Shown in pieces: positions 1 to 7,234 of a stretch of DNA of 10,153 nucleotides; positions within the stretch are counted from its first letter, which is position 1; the number at the start of each line of letters is the position of its first letter. The notes beneath the pieces are model-generated. The model saw nothing but the letters and a program-made list of their open reading frames with translations. It searched no databases and was not told the origin of the DNA. The position numbers and the translations under genes are program-made. Source of the stretch: JAPEKQ01 sp964597945 (GTDB taxonomy: Bacteria; Joyebacterota; Joyebacteria; Joyebacterales; Joyebacteraceae); NCBI GenBank assembly GCA_964597945.1, contig CAZRAD010000108.1, forward strand, positions 1 through 10,153, written 5' to 3'.

Positions 1-1
1 C

Positions 2-1042
2 TTCGTGGCGGACTGGCGCGACGCCGATGCATGGGTCGCCCATCTTGAAGAGCTCGGGTTCACGGTCACGCGGTATCACCGCGGCAAGGAGTACAGCCTG
101 AGGATGTTCCTCGACTCGCTCAGGCTCCTGCGCGGATACGAACTCGTTCACTTCAACAAGACCCATCCCAGAAACAGTCTGCCGGCGGTTCTGGCAGCCA
201 GATTCGCGGGGGTTCGGGCCGTGGTGACGACTGAGCACCTTGCCATCAGGCCCGACTCGCACGTCCCGTTGGGGAGATTCCTCATCACGTCTCTCGTCCG
301 CCTCTCGAACCTGCCGGTGGATCGAACGATCGCCGTCAGCGAACTGAGCCGACAGATGCTGATCGATCATTACCGAATCCCGCCTGATCGGATCCTCGCC
401 ATTCGCAATGGTATTGAGATCGAGAACTCGGACGCTGAACATGACATCGGTTCGACCCGTGCCGATCTGGGGTTGAAGCCGGGCGATGTAGCCGGCGTGC
501 TTGTCGGGCGGCTCGTCAGTCGAAAGGGCCACAGCACATCATTGCAGGCGCTTCCCGAAGTGCTCGCTCGCGTACCGGACTTCAAACTGATCTTTGCCGG
601 AGACGGCGATATCGAGGAGGAACTTCGCGCCGAGGCGGAGGCGCTGGGTGTTGAGCAGCATGTTGTGTGGGCCGGGTTCAGACGGGATATCCCCGCCATC
701 CTGGCCTCGGTCGATCTCCTGATTCTTCCCTCGGAGGCCGAGTGTCTGCCCTACGTCATTCTCGAGGCGATGGGGGCGAGGCTTCCAGTCGTGGCCGCCG
801 ACGTTGGCGGGATCAGTGAACAGATAGACGACGGCGTGACGGGCAGACTCATCAGACCGAGGGACCCGAGCGGACTGGCCTCGGCGATGCTCGAGATTCT
901 CGGGAGGCCGGATCGCGGGAAGGCGATGGGGCAGGCCGGGCGAGCGAAGCTCGAGCGCGAGTTCTCGGTGGATGCGTGTGTGAACGCCGTGCTCGATGTG
1001 TACGAGGATGTTTGGGCGGTCAGAGGAGGCGGTGCGTCATGA
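2..1042 (+). CDS. GT4-family glycosyltransferase, N-terminus cut by window edge
   Basis: Predicted retaining GT-B glycosyltransferase, probably transferring a sugar from a nucleotide donor to a growing surface glycan on the cytoplasmic side. The frame is open from base 2. A GTG at 5 is unlikely to be the real start: there is no room for a ribosome site, and the usual first strand and Gly-rich loop (about 30 residues) are missing, so the gene begins upstream. Numbering from the GTG, an acceptor-side His lies in TTEHLAIRP (His78) and an NGI motif follows at about 135. The donor-phosphate motif GRLVSRKG carries Arg169 and Lys174. A complete EX7E motif (Glu246, Glu254) sits in AECLPYVILEAM. No membrane segment is visible. 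The stop overlaps the next start as ATGA. Family assignment is firm; donor and acceptor cannot be read from sequence. Confidence 0.93.
   Translation, partial: FVADWRDADAWVAHLEELGFTVTRYHRGKEYSLRMFLDSLRLLRGYELVHFNKTHPRNSLPAVLAARFAGVRAVVTTEHLAIRPDSHVPLGRFLITSLVRLSNLPVDRTIAVSELSRQMLIDHYRIPPDRILAIRNGIEIENSDAEHDIGSTRADLGLKPGDVAGVLVGRLVSRKGHSTSLQALPEVLARVPDFKLIFAGDGDIEEELRAEAEALGVEQHVVWAGFRRDIPAILASVDLLILPSEAECLPYVILEAMGARLPVVAADVGGISEQIDDGVTGRLIRPRDPSGLASAMLEILGRPDRGKAMGQAGRAKLEREFSVDACVNAVLDVYEDVWAVRGGGAS
1022..1029 (+). promoter_or_regulatory. Ribosome binding site deciding the start of the second glycosyltransferase
   Basis: AGAGGAGG lies inside the end of the preceding gene, 9 bases before ATG 1039. 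It selects that ATG over the in-frame ATG at 976, whose extra residues are Arg/Cys-rich and unlike a glycosyltransferase N-terminus. Confidence 0.75.
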
Positions 1043-2283
1043 GCGCGTCGCGGAACATCCTCTGCATCAACCAGTTCTTCATCCCCGACAGCCTTGGCGG
1101 CGTCGAGCGGGTCGCACATGAGACGATGACGCGGCTTGTGGCTCGCGGCCATCGCGTCGATCTGGTCGGACAGCGTACTCGCGCCGGGACACCGGACACC
1201 GAGGTCGTTGACGGGATCACGATGCACCGCTACGGACGAGCCGAGAGCAGCCGGCGGCCGGGCGGCAGGACGCGAGACGCCCTCAGGGCGTCGCGACCCG
1301 TGCTCGCCGGGCTGACGCGGTCGAACACGTACGACGTCGTTCTCCCGCACCACTACTTTCCGTACTATGCCTACCTTCGGACCGTCGAGGCTTCATCGGT
1401 CCCGGAGATCATGACGTTCCACGCCTCGTACTGGCAGGAACTCAGACTCGAAGGTGCGGAGCGGCGATTCGCCAAACCGCTTGAGTCGCTTCTGTTCGGA
1501 GGGATGGCACGGCGTACCGAGGTCGCCTGTCTGCAGCGGGCGGACCGCGTCGTCGTTCTGTCCGACTTCTCCGCCGATCAGCTCGGCAGTTACTACGCAT
1601 TCGCCCGGCCGAAGGTCGTGAAGATCCCCGGTGGCGTCGATCTCGACCGATTCCATCCCGCCGATGACAGAGCCGCGCTCAAGCGCGAACTCGGGCTTCC
1701 GGAGTCCGGAGCCGTCCTGTTCACGGCACGACGACTCGTTCCGAGGATGGGGCTCGACAACCTCATCGCCGCGTTCGCTGAGACGCATCGCTCGTGGCCG
1801 CAGACGACGCTCGTCATCGCCGGGCGCGGGCGACTCGAGGGCGATCTCAGGGCGCAGGCTGCTTCGCTCGGGATCTCCGAGGCCGTGCGGTTCGCGGGTT
1901 TCGTCCCGGAGCATGAGCTTCCCGACTACTATCGGGCGGCCGACCTGTTCGTGTTGCCGTCCGCGGCGTTCGAGGGATTCGGCATGGTGACGCTCGAGGC
2001 GCTCGCGAGTGGGACGCCCGCGATCGGAACGCCGGTGGGCGCCACCCCCGAGCTGCTGGAGCCTCTGGCTCCGCAGCTTGTGTTCGCAGGGGCGGACCCC
2101 GCGGCGCTTCGCCGGGGCATGTGTTCGGTGCTCGAGTGGCTCTCGAACGAGAGGGCCGCCGCGGAGCTCAGGACTCGGTGTCGGCGGTATGTCGAGGAGA
2201 ACTACGGGTGGGATCGCGCCATCGATGCGCTCGAGTCGCTGATCGACGAGACGATCGCGGGGAAGGCAGGTCCCCGTGTCTGA
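1039..2283 (+). CDS. GT4-family glycosyltransferase
   Basis: A 414-residue GT-B glycosyltransferase, complete and of normal GT4 length. The start at 1039 is chosen because it has a strong ribosome site and gives the expected N-terminus, a short strand followed by the Gly-rich segment SLGGVERVAHET at residues 18-29, typical of the GT4 first domain. The acceptor-side motif TFHASYW contains His128. The C-terminal donor domain has RRLVPRMG (231-238), in which the usual Lys of the phosphate-binding loop is Met237. A full EX7E motif (Glu312, Glu320) lies in FEGFGMVTLEAL. No signal peptide or membrane helix is seen, so it is probably cytosolic or membrane-peripheral. It overlaps the preceding gene by 4 bases and the following lyase gene by 8, so translation of the three is likely coupled. 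Substrates are not inferable. Confidence 0.95.
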   Translation: MSASRNILCINQFFIPDSLGGVERVAHETMTRLVARGHRVDLVGQRTRAGTPDTEVVDGITMHRYGRAESSRRPGGRTRDALRASRPVLAGLTRSNTYDVVLPHHYFPYYAYLRTVEASSVPEIMTFHASYWQELRLEGAERRFAKPLESLLFGGMARRTEVACLQRADRVVVLSDFSADQLGSYYAFARPKVVKIPGGVDLDRFHPADDRAALKRELGLPESGAVLFTARRLVPRMGLDNLIAAFAETHRSWPQTTLVIAGRGRLEGDLRAQAASLGISEAVRFAGFVPEHELPDYYRAADLFVLPSAAFEGFGMVTLEALASGTPAIGTPVGATPELLEPLAPQLVFAGADPAALRRGMCSVLEWLSNERAAAELRTRCRRYVEENYGWDRAIDALESLIDETIAGKAGPRV

Positions 2284-4609
2284 TCGCGCCAGGCTCGGTT
2301 GGGCCGTGAAACGGCTCCTGGCGATGTCGCCGTCCGAGATGGCGGTGCGCGGGGTGCGGGCCCTGCGGAACCGGGTCCGCCGTCCGACCGGAGTCGTGAG
2401 CGCTGTCGAACTGGCGCGTCGGGGGCGAACGTACGACCCGCGCGAGCTCCAGGGACGCGAGACCACCGTGGACGCGATGAGAGCGACGCTCGACGAGGGG
2501 CGCGGCACCCTGCTTGCGGGCGCGCGCGAGATGGCGAAGCTGGCGCGCGAGCTCGAGACGATGGGAGGCTCGACGGCGCGCGTCGTGGCGGCGGCCGACG
2601 CCGTGCTCGGTGGGAGGCTCCCGGCGTTCGGATGGACGAGCTTCGAGACCGGCTATCCGCCCGACTGGCACGCGGACCCGCTCTCGGGCAGGCAGTGGCC
2701 GCAGGAGTACTGGGCCGAACTCGACTTCCGGTTCGAGCCGGGTCTCGAGGAGCCGCGATACGTCTGGGAGGTCAACAGGCAGCACGAGCTCGTCACGCTC
2801 GGTCGCGCGTGGGCGTTGACCGGCGAGGAGCGGTACGCGCGGGCGGTTTGGGAGTCGATGGCGTCGTGGGCTGAGCGGAATCCACCGTTCTTCGGCATAA
2901 ACTGGACGAGCGCGATGGAAGTCGCGATTCGTCTTGTCTCGTGGTCGCTCGCGATCGATCTGGTGGGCACGGTTGGTGCAACGGATGATGACGTCCGTAC
3001 GGTGGTCTCCAGCGCCGCATTGCAGGCCGCTCATCTGTCTGATAACCTATCGGTTTACGCCTCGTCGCGGAACAACCATCTGATCGGCGAGGCGGCGGGA
3101 CTTGTGGTCGTCGGTGCGAAGTTCCCGTTCCTCAGAGGAGCGGGGCGGTGGCTCGCCTCCGGGCTCGGACACGTCCGACGGGAGATCGTCCGGCAGGTCA
3201 CGGCGGACGGCGTGCCGAAGGAGCAGGCGCTTCACTACGGCGCGTTCGTTGTCGAGTTCGCGCTCGTCGTCTCGGCGGCACTGCGAACGCGCGGCAGCGA
3301 ACTGCCCACTTCCGTGAAGGAGCGCCTGGTCCGCATGTCGGCGTTCCTCGGGTCGGTCGCGTCGGGCGACGGCGTGGTTCCCCAGATCGGCGACGCGGAC
3401 GGTGGCAGGGTCTATGCCCTGTCCGACCGTCAGGACCGTCAGGCGATGCGAGCGGCCGCCTGCGCGGCGCTCGAATCCGGTGCATGGATTCCGGCGGCTG
3501 CCGAAGAGGCCGACCTCGAGCCCGCGCTCTGGCTCCGCGGACCCGATGTGGTGCGACACGCGCTCGACTCGAAGCACGACCGGCGCACACGCGAGAGCGT
3601 CGGGTTTTCAGAAGGCGGCTACTTCGTTCTTTCACATGGTCCTTCTCAGGCGGTGGTCGACTGCGGCGAACTCGGGTACCTCTCGATCGCCGCGCACGGC
3701 CACGCGGACTGTCTGTCCCTGCTGTACGGTACCGGCGGACGGTGGCTGACGGTCGACCCGGGGACGTTCTGCTATCACGGGTCTCGCGACTGGCGTGACC
3801 ATTTCCGTTCGACGAGCGCGCACAACACCGTCGCGATCGATGGACGGAACCAGTCGGAGATCGCCGGCCCCTTCATGTGGGGCGCCCGTGCCAGACAGAA
3901 GCAGAGAGCCTGGTGCACAACGCTCATGGGGGACGTGTTCGAGGGAAGCTGTGATGGATACGGCCCCTCGAAGGTGACGCACACGCGGACGGTCGCGCTC
4001 ATGGCGAGCGGCGCGTGTATCGTCGTGGACCATTTGGCGGGAAGCGGCCGACACGCTGTGTCGTCGGGCTTCCAGCTCCCGGCGGGTGTGTCCGTGACGG
4101 AGACGGCGTCCTCGACAAAGGCGCTTCGCGCATTCGAGATCGACGACGGTGACGGCGGGACCATGACGGTCCACATGAGCGTGTCTTCCGGACTCCGATG
4201 TGAGGTAGTCCGGGGCGCGGACGACCCGAAGTCCGGCTGGACGTCGCGCGGTTTCGGCGAGCGCTCACCGGCGCCGCGGCTCCAGCTGAACGGTAACGTG
4301 GAGCTTCCCGCCGTGCTGGTCACGGTTCTGATGCCGGGTGGGGCGGGCGCCGGGGCGTCGGTCAGAGTCGAGGGGGACGGGTACGGCGTGTCGGCCTCGA
4401 TCGGAACCGATGTGGGGCGCCAGCGCTTCATCACGGGACGCGTGAGGCTCGGGAACCTCGTCTTCGACGGCGCTTTTGGAATCGCACTTGAGATGAGCTC
4501 CAAGGCGGGCATGGCAGCTCCCGCGCGCGGGGCGGTTGGACTGGACATCACGGAATGGACGATCGACGGTGAGCCCGTCGACTACGAGCACGCAGCGAAC
4601 AGGCTCTAG
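2276..4609 (+). CDS. Heparinase II/III-like polysaccharide lyase
   Basis: A 777-residue protein of the heparinase II/III and alginate-lyase fold group, expected to cleave uronate-containing glycans by beta-elimination. The N-terminal helical toroid shows YPPDWH (127-132), RYVWEVNRQHEL (161-172), NPPFFGINW (202-210), then AMEVAIRL. NNHLIGE (266-272) supplies Asn267-His268, and EQALHY supplies Tyr321. These match the Asn-His and Tyr catalytic set of PL17 and PL21 lyases, with similar spacing. The beta-sandwich half carries HGHAD (474-478) and HNTVAIDG (from His516); His476, Asp478 and His516 could form the metal site known in heparinase II. The GTG start at 2276 overlaps the previous gene by 8 bases and is preceded by AAGG at 2263-2266; GTG 2306 is an alternative. 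No signal peptide is visible, which is odd for a lyase of extracellular polymers. Residues 384-389 are a tandem Asp-Arg-Gln duplication. Fold is firm, substrate uncertain. Confidence 0.93.
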   Translation: MSDRARLGWAVKRLLAMSPSEMAVRGVRALRNRVRRPTGVVSAVELARRGRTYDPRELQGRETTVDAMRATLDEGRGTLLAGAREMAKLARELETMGGSTARVVAAADAVLGGRLPAFGWTSFETGYPPDWHADPLSGRQWPQEYWAELDFRFEPGLEEPRYVWEVNRQHELVTLGRAWALTGEERYARAVWESMASWAERNPPFFGINWTSAMEVAIRLVSWSLAIDLVGTVGATDDDVRTVVSSAALQAAHLSDNLSVYASSRNNHLIGEAAGLVVVGAKFPFLRGAGRWLASGLGHVRREIVRQVTADGVPKEQALHYGAFVVEFALVVSAALRTRGSELPTSVKERLVRMSAFLGSVASGDGVVPQIGDADGGRVYALSDRQDRQAMRAAACAALESGAWIPAAAEEADLEPALWLRGPDVVRHALDSKHDRRTRESVGFSEGGYFVLSHGPSQAVVDCGELGYLSIAAHGHADCLSLLYGTGGRWLTVDPGTFCYHGSRDWRDHFRSTSAHNTVAIDGRNQSEIAGPFMWGARARQKQRAWCTTLMGDVFEGSCDGYGPSKVTHTRTVALMASGACIVVDHLAGSGRHAVSSGFQLPAGVSVTETASSTKALRAFEIDDGDGGTMTVHMSVSSGLRCEVVRGADDPKSGWTSRGFGERSPAPRLQLNGNVELPAVLVTVLMPGGAGAGASVRVEGDGYGVSASIGTDVGRQRFITGRVRLGNLVFDGAFGIALEMSSKAGMAAPARGAVGLDITEWTIDGEPVDYEHAANRL

Positions 4610-4628
4610 AGGAAACGATGGAGAGGAG
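4609..4628 (+). promoter_or_regulatory. Two candidate ribosome binding sites before the dehydrogenase
   Basis: GAGGA at 4609-4613 overlaps the stop of the lyase gene and lies 4 bases before ATG 4618. AGGAG at 4624-4628 lies 13 bases before ATG 4642. The first is better placed. The second serves the start that matches the protein family. Both may be used. Confidence 0.5.
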
Positions 4629-4641
4629 CGGATCTTCCACC

Positions 4642-5967
4642 ATGAGAATCAGCGTACTGGGTCTTGGATACGTCGGCTGCGTGTCGGCGGCATGCTTCAG
4701 TGATCTCGGGCACACGATCATCGGTCTGGATGTCGATCCGAGGAAGCTCGAGCCGCTCCGCAGCGGAACGAGCCCAATCGTCGAGCCGGGCCTTGGCGAG
4801 CTGATCGCGAAGGGCGTGGCCGAGGGGCGCCTGACGGTGACGGAGGACTACGAGCACGCCATCATGAACACGGACGTCTCGCTGATCTGCGTCGGCACGC
4901 CGTCGATGGAGAGCGGGAGCCCGAACCTCGACTACACGAAGCGCGTGTGTGAGCAGATGGGTGAGGTGTTCGCGAGGAAGTCGGAGTTCCACACGGTCGT
5001 GTTCCGCAGCACGATCCCTCCGGGCACGGTCGAGGACGAACTGCTCCCTGTGCTCGAGAAGACCTCCGGCAAGAAGGTCGGGGAGACCTACGGAGTGCTG
5101 TTCAATCCGGAGTTCCTGCGAGAGGCCTCCGCGGTCCAGGACTTCTACCACCCGCCGAAGATCGTCATCGGCGAGCTCGAGCCCGGCTCTGAGGCCGGTG
5201 ACGTGCTCGAGGAGCTCTACAAGCCCATCGAGTCACCCCTGGTGCGGACGAACGTCAAGACCTCCGAGATGGTGAAGTACGCGGACAACTGCTTCCACGC
5301 CGTCAAGGTCTGTTTCGCCAACGAGATCGGCATCGTCGCGAAGGGGATGGGTGTTCCCGACAGCCACAAGGTCATGGAGATCTTCTGTCTGGACACGCAG
5401 CTCAACCTCTCGCCGTACTATCTCAAGCCCGGCTTCGCCTTCGGCGGTTCCTGTCTGCCGAAGGACCTCAGAGCGATCGTGCGGATGAGTCAGCGACTCG
5501 ACCTCGAGTGCCCGGTGCTCGCAGGCGCCACGCCGTCGAACAAGGCGCACATTCAGCGGGCGATCGACCATATCCGGAACAGCGGAAAGAAGAAGGTCGG
5601 CGTGCTCGGCATGAGCTTCAAGGCCGAGACCGACGACCTCCGGGAGAGTCCGATCGTCCAGGTCGTCTCGACGCTGATAGGGAAGGGCTACGAACTCTGC
5701 ATCTACGACGAGAACATCAACTGGAAGGAGCTCTTCGGGTCGAACCTCGGTTTCCTCGAGCACGAGCTGCCGTATGCGGAGACGCTCCGGGCGGCGAGTG
5801 TTGATGAGCTGCTCGAGCGATCCGAGGTCATCGTTGTGGCCAACGGCTCAAAGGAGTTCCGAGGTGTCCCGGAGCGCATGCGCGAGGACCAGATCATGGT
5901 CGATCTCGTCCGCATCGTTGACGATCCCTCGGTCGCGCGCGGCCGCTACATCGGCATCGCCTGGTAG
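4642..5967 (+). CDS. AlgD-like UDP-glucose/GDP-mannose dehydrogenase
   Basis: NAD-dependent, four-electron oxidation of a nucleotide hexose to its uronic acid, supplying activated sugar acid for the polymer. From ATG 4642 the protein has 441 residues and opens with the dinucleotide-binding strand and loop MRISVLGLGYVG. ATG 4618 would add eight unconserved residues but has a better-placed ribosome site. EMVKYADN holds Lys212 and FGGSCLPKD holds the nucleophile Cys271, corresponding to Lys210 and Cys268 of Pseudomonas AlgD as I recall them. KAETDDLRESP marks the C-terminal nucleotide-binding domain. The text around the catalytic Cys (LNLSPYYLKPGFAFGG), a shared GKGYEL segment and the short ending in GIAW resemble AlgD more than typical UDP-glucose dehydrogenases. 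GDP-mannose is therefore the favoured substrate, but UDP-glucose is not excluded. The flanking lyase fits a uronate polymer. The gene ends 49 bases before the next start. Confidence 0.95.
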   Translation: MRISVLGLGYVGCVSAACFSDLGHTIIGLDVDPRKLEPLRSGTSPIVEPGLGELIAKGVAEGRLTVTEDYEHAIMNTDVSLICVGTPSMESGSPNLDYTKRVCEQMGEVFARKSEFHTVVFRSTIPPGTVEDELLPVLEKTSGKKVGETYGVLFNPEFLREASAVQDFYHPPKIVIGELEPGSEAGDVLEELYKPIESPLVRTNVKTSEMVKYADNCFHAVKVCFANEIGIVAKGMGVPDSHKVMEIFCLDTQLNLSPYYLKPGFAFGGSCLPKDLRAIVRMSQRLDLECPVLAGATPSNKAHIQRAIDHIRNSGKKKVGVLGMSFKAETDDLRESPIVQVVSTLIGKGYELCIYDENINWKELFGSNLGFLEHELPYAETLRAASVDELLERSEVIVVANGSKEFRGVPERMREDQIMVDLVRIVDDPSVARGRYIGIAW

Positions 5968-6005
5968 AATCGTCTCGGACGCTACGTGGGGTGTGAGAGG
6001 GGCAC

Positions 6006-6010
6006 GGAGG
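6006..6010 (+). promoter_or_regulatory. Ribosome binding site for a GTG start
   Basis: GGAGG lies six bases before GTG 6017. It supports a non-ATG start for this glycosyltransferase, whose N-terminus (MKKNKRILIIVENLPVPFD) is then of the expected form. Confidence 0.8.
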
Positions 6011-6016
6011 TAGAGC

Positions 6017-7234
6017 GTGAAGAAGAACAAGCGGATCCTCATTATCGTCGAGAACCTGCCGGTTCCGTTCGATCGGCGGGTGTGGCTCGAGTCGACGACC
6101 TTGAAGTCGGCCGGGTACGACGTGTCCGTCATCTGTCCGCAGGGGAGGGACTTCCCGGAGGAGTTCGAGGTCATCGATGGCATCAACATCTACCGCTATC
6201 CACCACCTCCGCCGACGACGAACAAGCTCTGGTATGCGTGGGAGTTCCCGTACTGCTGGGCGATGACACTCAAGCTCGCCTTCCGCGCCGCGAGGAACGA
6301 GGGGTTCGATGCGATCCATGCGTGCAATCCGCCGGACACGTTCTTCCTGATCGCCGCGCTGTTCAAGGTGCTGCGGCGCAGCAAGTTCGTCTTCGATCAG
6401 CACGACCTCTGTCCGGAGCTCTACCTTTCGCGTTTCGGGGGGAACAAGGCCATCAATTTCTCACTCCTGAGGGCGCTTGAGTGGCTGACGTATCGGACGG
6501 CGGACATGGTGATCGCCACCAATGTCTCGTACAAGGATCACGCCGCCACGGTCGGAAGGTTCCCGGCGGAGAGGGTGTTCGTCGTTCGGAGCGGCCCGAA
6601 GATCGCGCGATTCACGCCCGTCGAACCGGAGCCCGAACTGAAGCGCGGGAAGCGCTTCCTCATCTGCTACCTGGGGGTCATGGCGCCGCAGGATGGGTTG
6701 GACTATCTCCTGCGGTCGATCCGTCACGTTGTCGACGTCGTGAAGCGGCGGGACGTACACTTCGTACTCATCGGAGGAGGCGATTCGTTCGTCGACCTGA
6801 AGGCGCTGAGAGATGATCTGGGGCTTGATGGATACGTGGAGATGACGGGACGCATACCGGATGAGGATGTCCGGCGGTATCTGTCTGCGTCGGACGTCTG
6901 CGTCTGCCCCGATCCGAGGAATCCGCTGAACGATGTCTCAACGATGAACAAGGTTCTGGAGTACATGACGTTCGGGAAGCCGATGGTGTCGTACGACCTC
7001 AAGGAGAGCCACTACTCGGCACAGGAGGGCGCGCTCTACGCGATGCCGAACGACGAGATCGAGTTCGGCGAACGGATCATCCAGCTTCTCGACGATCCCA
7101 GATTGAGAGAACGGATGGGGAAGATCAACCGCAAGCGGATCGAGGATGAGCTCTGCTGGGAGCACACCGGCACGGAGCTCGTGAAGGCGTACGACGCGCT
7201 CTTCGGGTTCGGCGATGGAGTTCCGGAGCCGTGA
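6017..7234 (+). CDS. GT4-like glycosyltransferase with altered EX7E motif
   Basis: A 405-residue GT-B glycosyltransferase. The start is GTG with an excellent ribosome site. The N-terminal domain opens with a Lys-rich stretch, a strand, then PVPFDRRVW (15-23), where many GT4 enzymes have a Gly-rich loop. A five-proline run occupies residues 62-66, after IYRY. HACNPPDTFF (101-110) and FDQHDLCPELY (126-136) are signatures I recognise from a GT4 subfamily found in polysaccharide loci. In the donor domain NKVLEYMTFGKP retains the second Glu of EX7E (Glu315), but the position of the first is Val307. The Lys two residues before LE (Lys312) is typical of that subfamily. No membrane segments are seen. 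It overlaps the radical SAM gene as GTGA. Donor and acceptor are unknown; function as a glycosyltransferase is likely despite the motif change. Confidence 0.92.
   Translation: MKKNKRILIIVENLPVPFDRRVWLESTTLKSAGYDVSVICPQGRDFPEEFEVIDGINIYRYPPPPPTTNKLWYAWEFPYCWAMTLKLAFRAARNEGFDAIHACNPPDTFFLIAALFKVLRRSKFVFDQHDLCPELYLSRFGGNKAINFSLLRALEWLTYRTADMVIATNVSYKDHAATVGRFPAERVFVVRSGPKIARFTPVEPEPELKRGKRFLICYLGVMAPQDGLDYLLRSIRHVVDVVKRRDVHFVLIGGGDSFVDLKALRDDLGLDGYVEMTGRIPDEDVRRYLSASDVCVCPDPRNPLNDVSTMNKVLEYMTFGKPMVSYDLKESHYSAQEGALYAMPNDEIEFGERIIQLLDDPRLRERMGKINRKRIEDELCWEHTGTELVKAYDALFGFGDGVPEP

Noticed and set aside
976..1038. N-terminal extension of the second glycosyltransferase from ATG 976
   Set aside because: The added residues are Cys/Arg-rich, unlike the family, and would overlap the upstream gene by over 60 bases. 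ATG 1039 has a strong ribosome site and the expected N-terminus.
1393..2508. Minus-strand open frame (371 codons) across the end of the second glycosyltransferase and the start of the lyase
   Set aside because: It spans the junction of two real coupled + strand genes and has Arg/Ser-rich shadow composition without motifs.
3473..3491. GAATCC/GGATTC inverted repeat in the lyase gene
   Set aside because: A 6-bp stem with a 7-base loop within a coding region is not distinguishable from chance.
5968..6016. Largest intergenic gap searched for a terminator, riboswitch or small gene
   Set aside because: At 49 bases it holds only a ribosome site and a weak -10-like match. There is no hairpin with a T-run and no room for a structured RNA.
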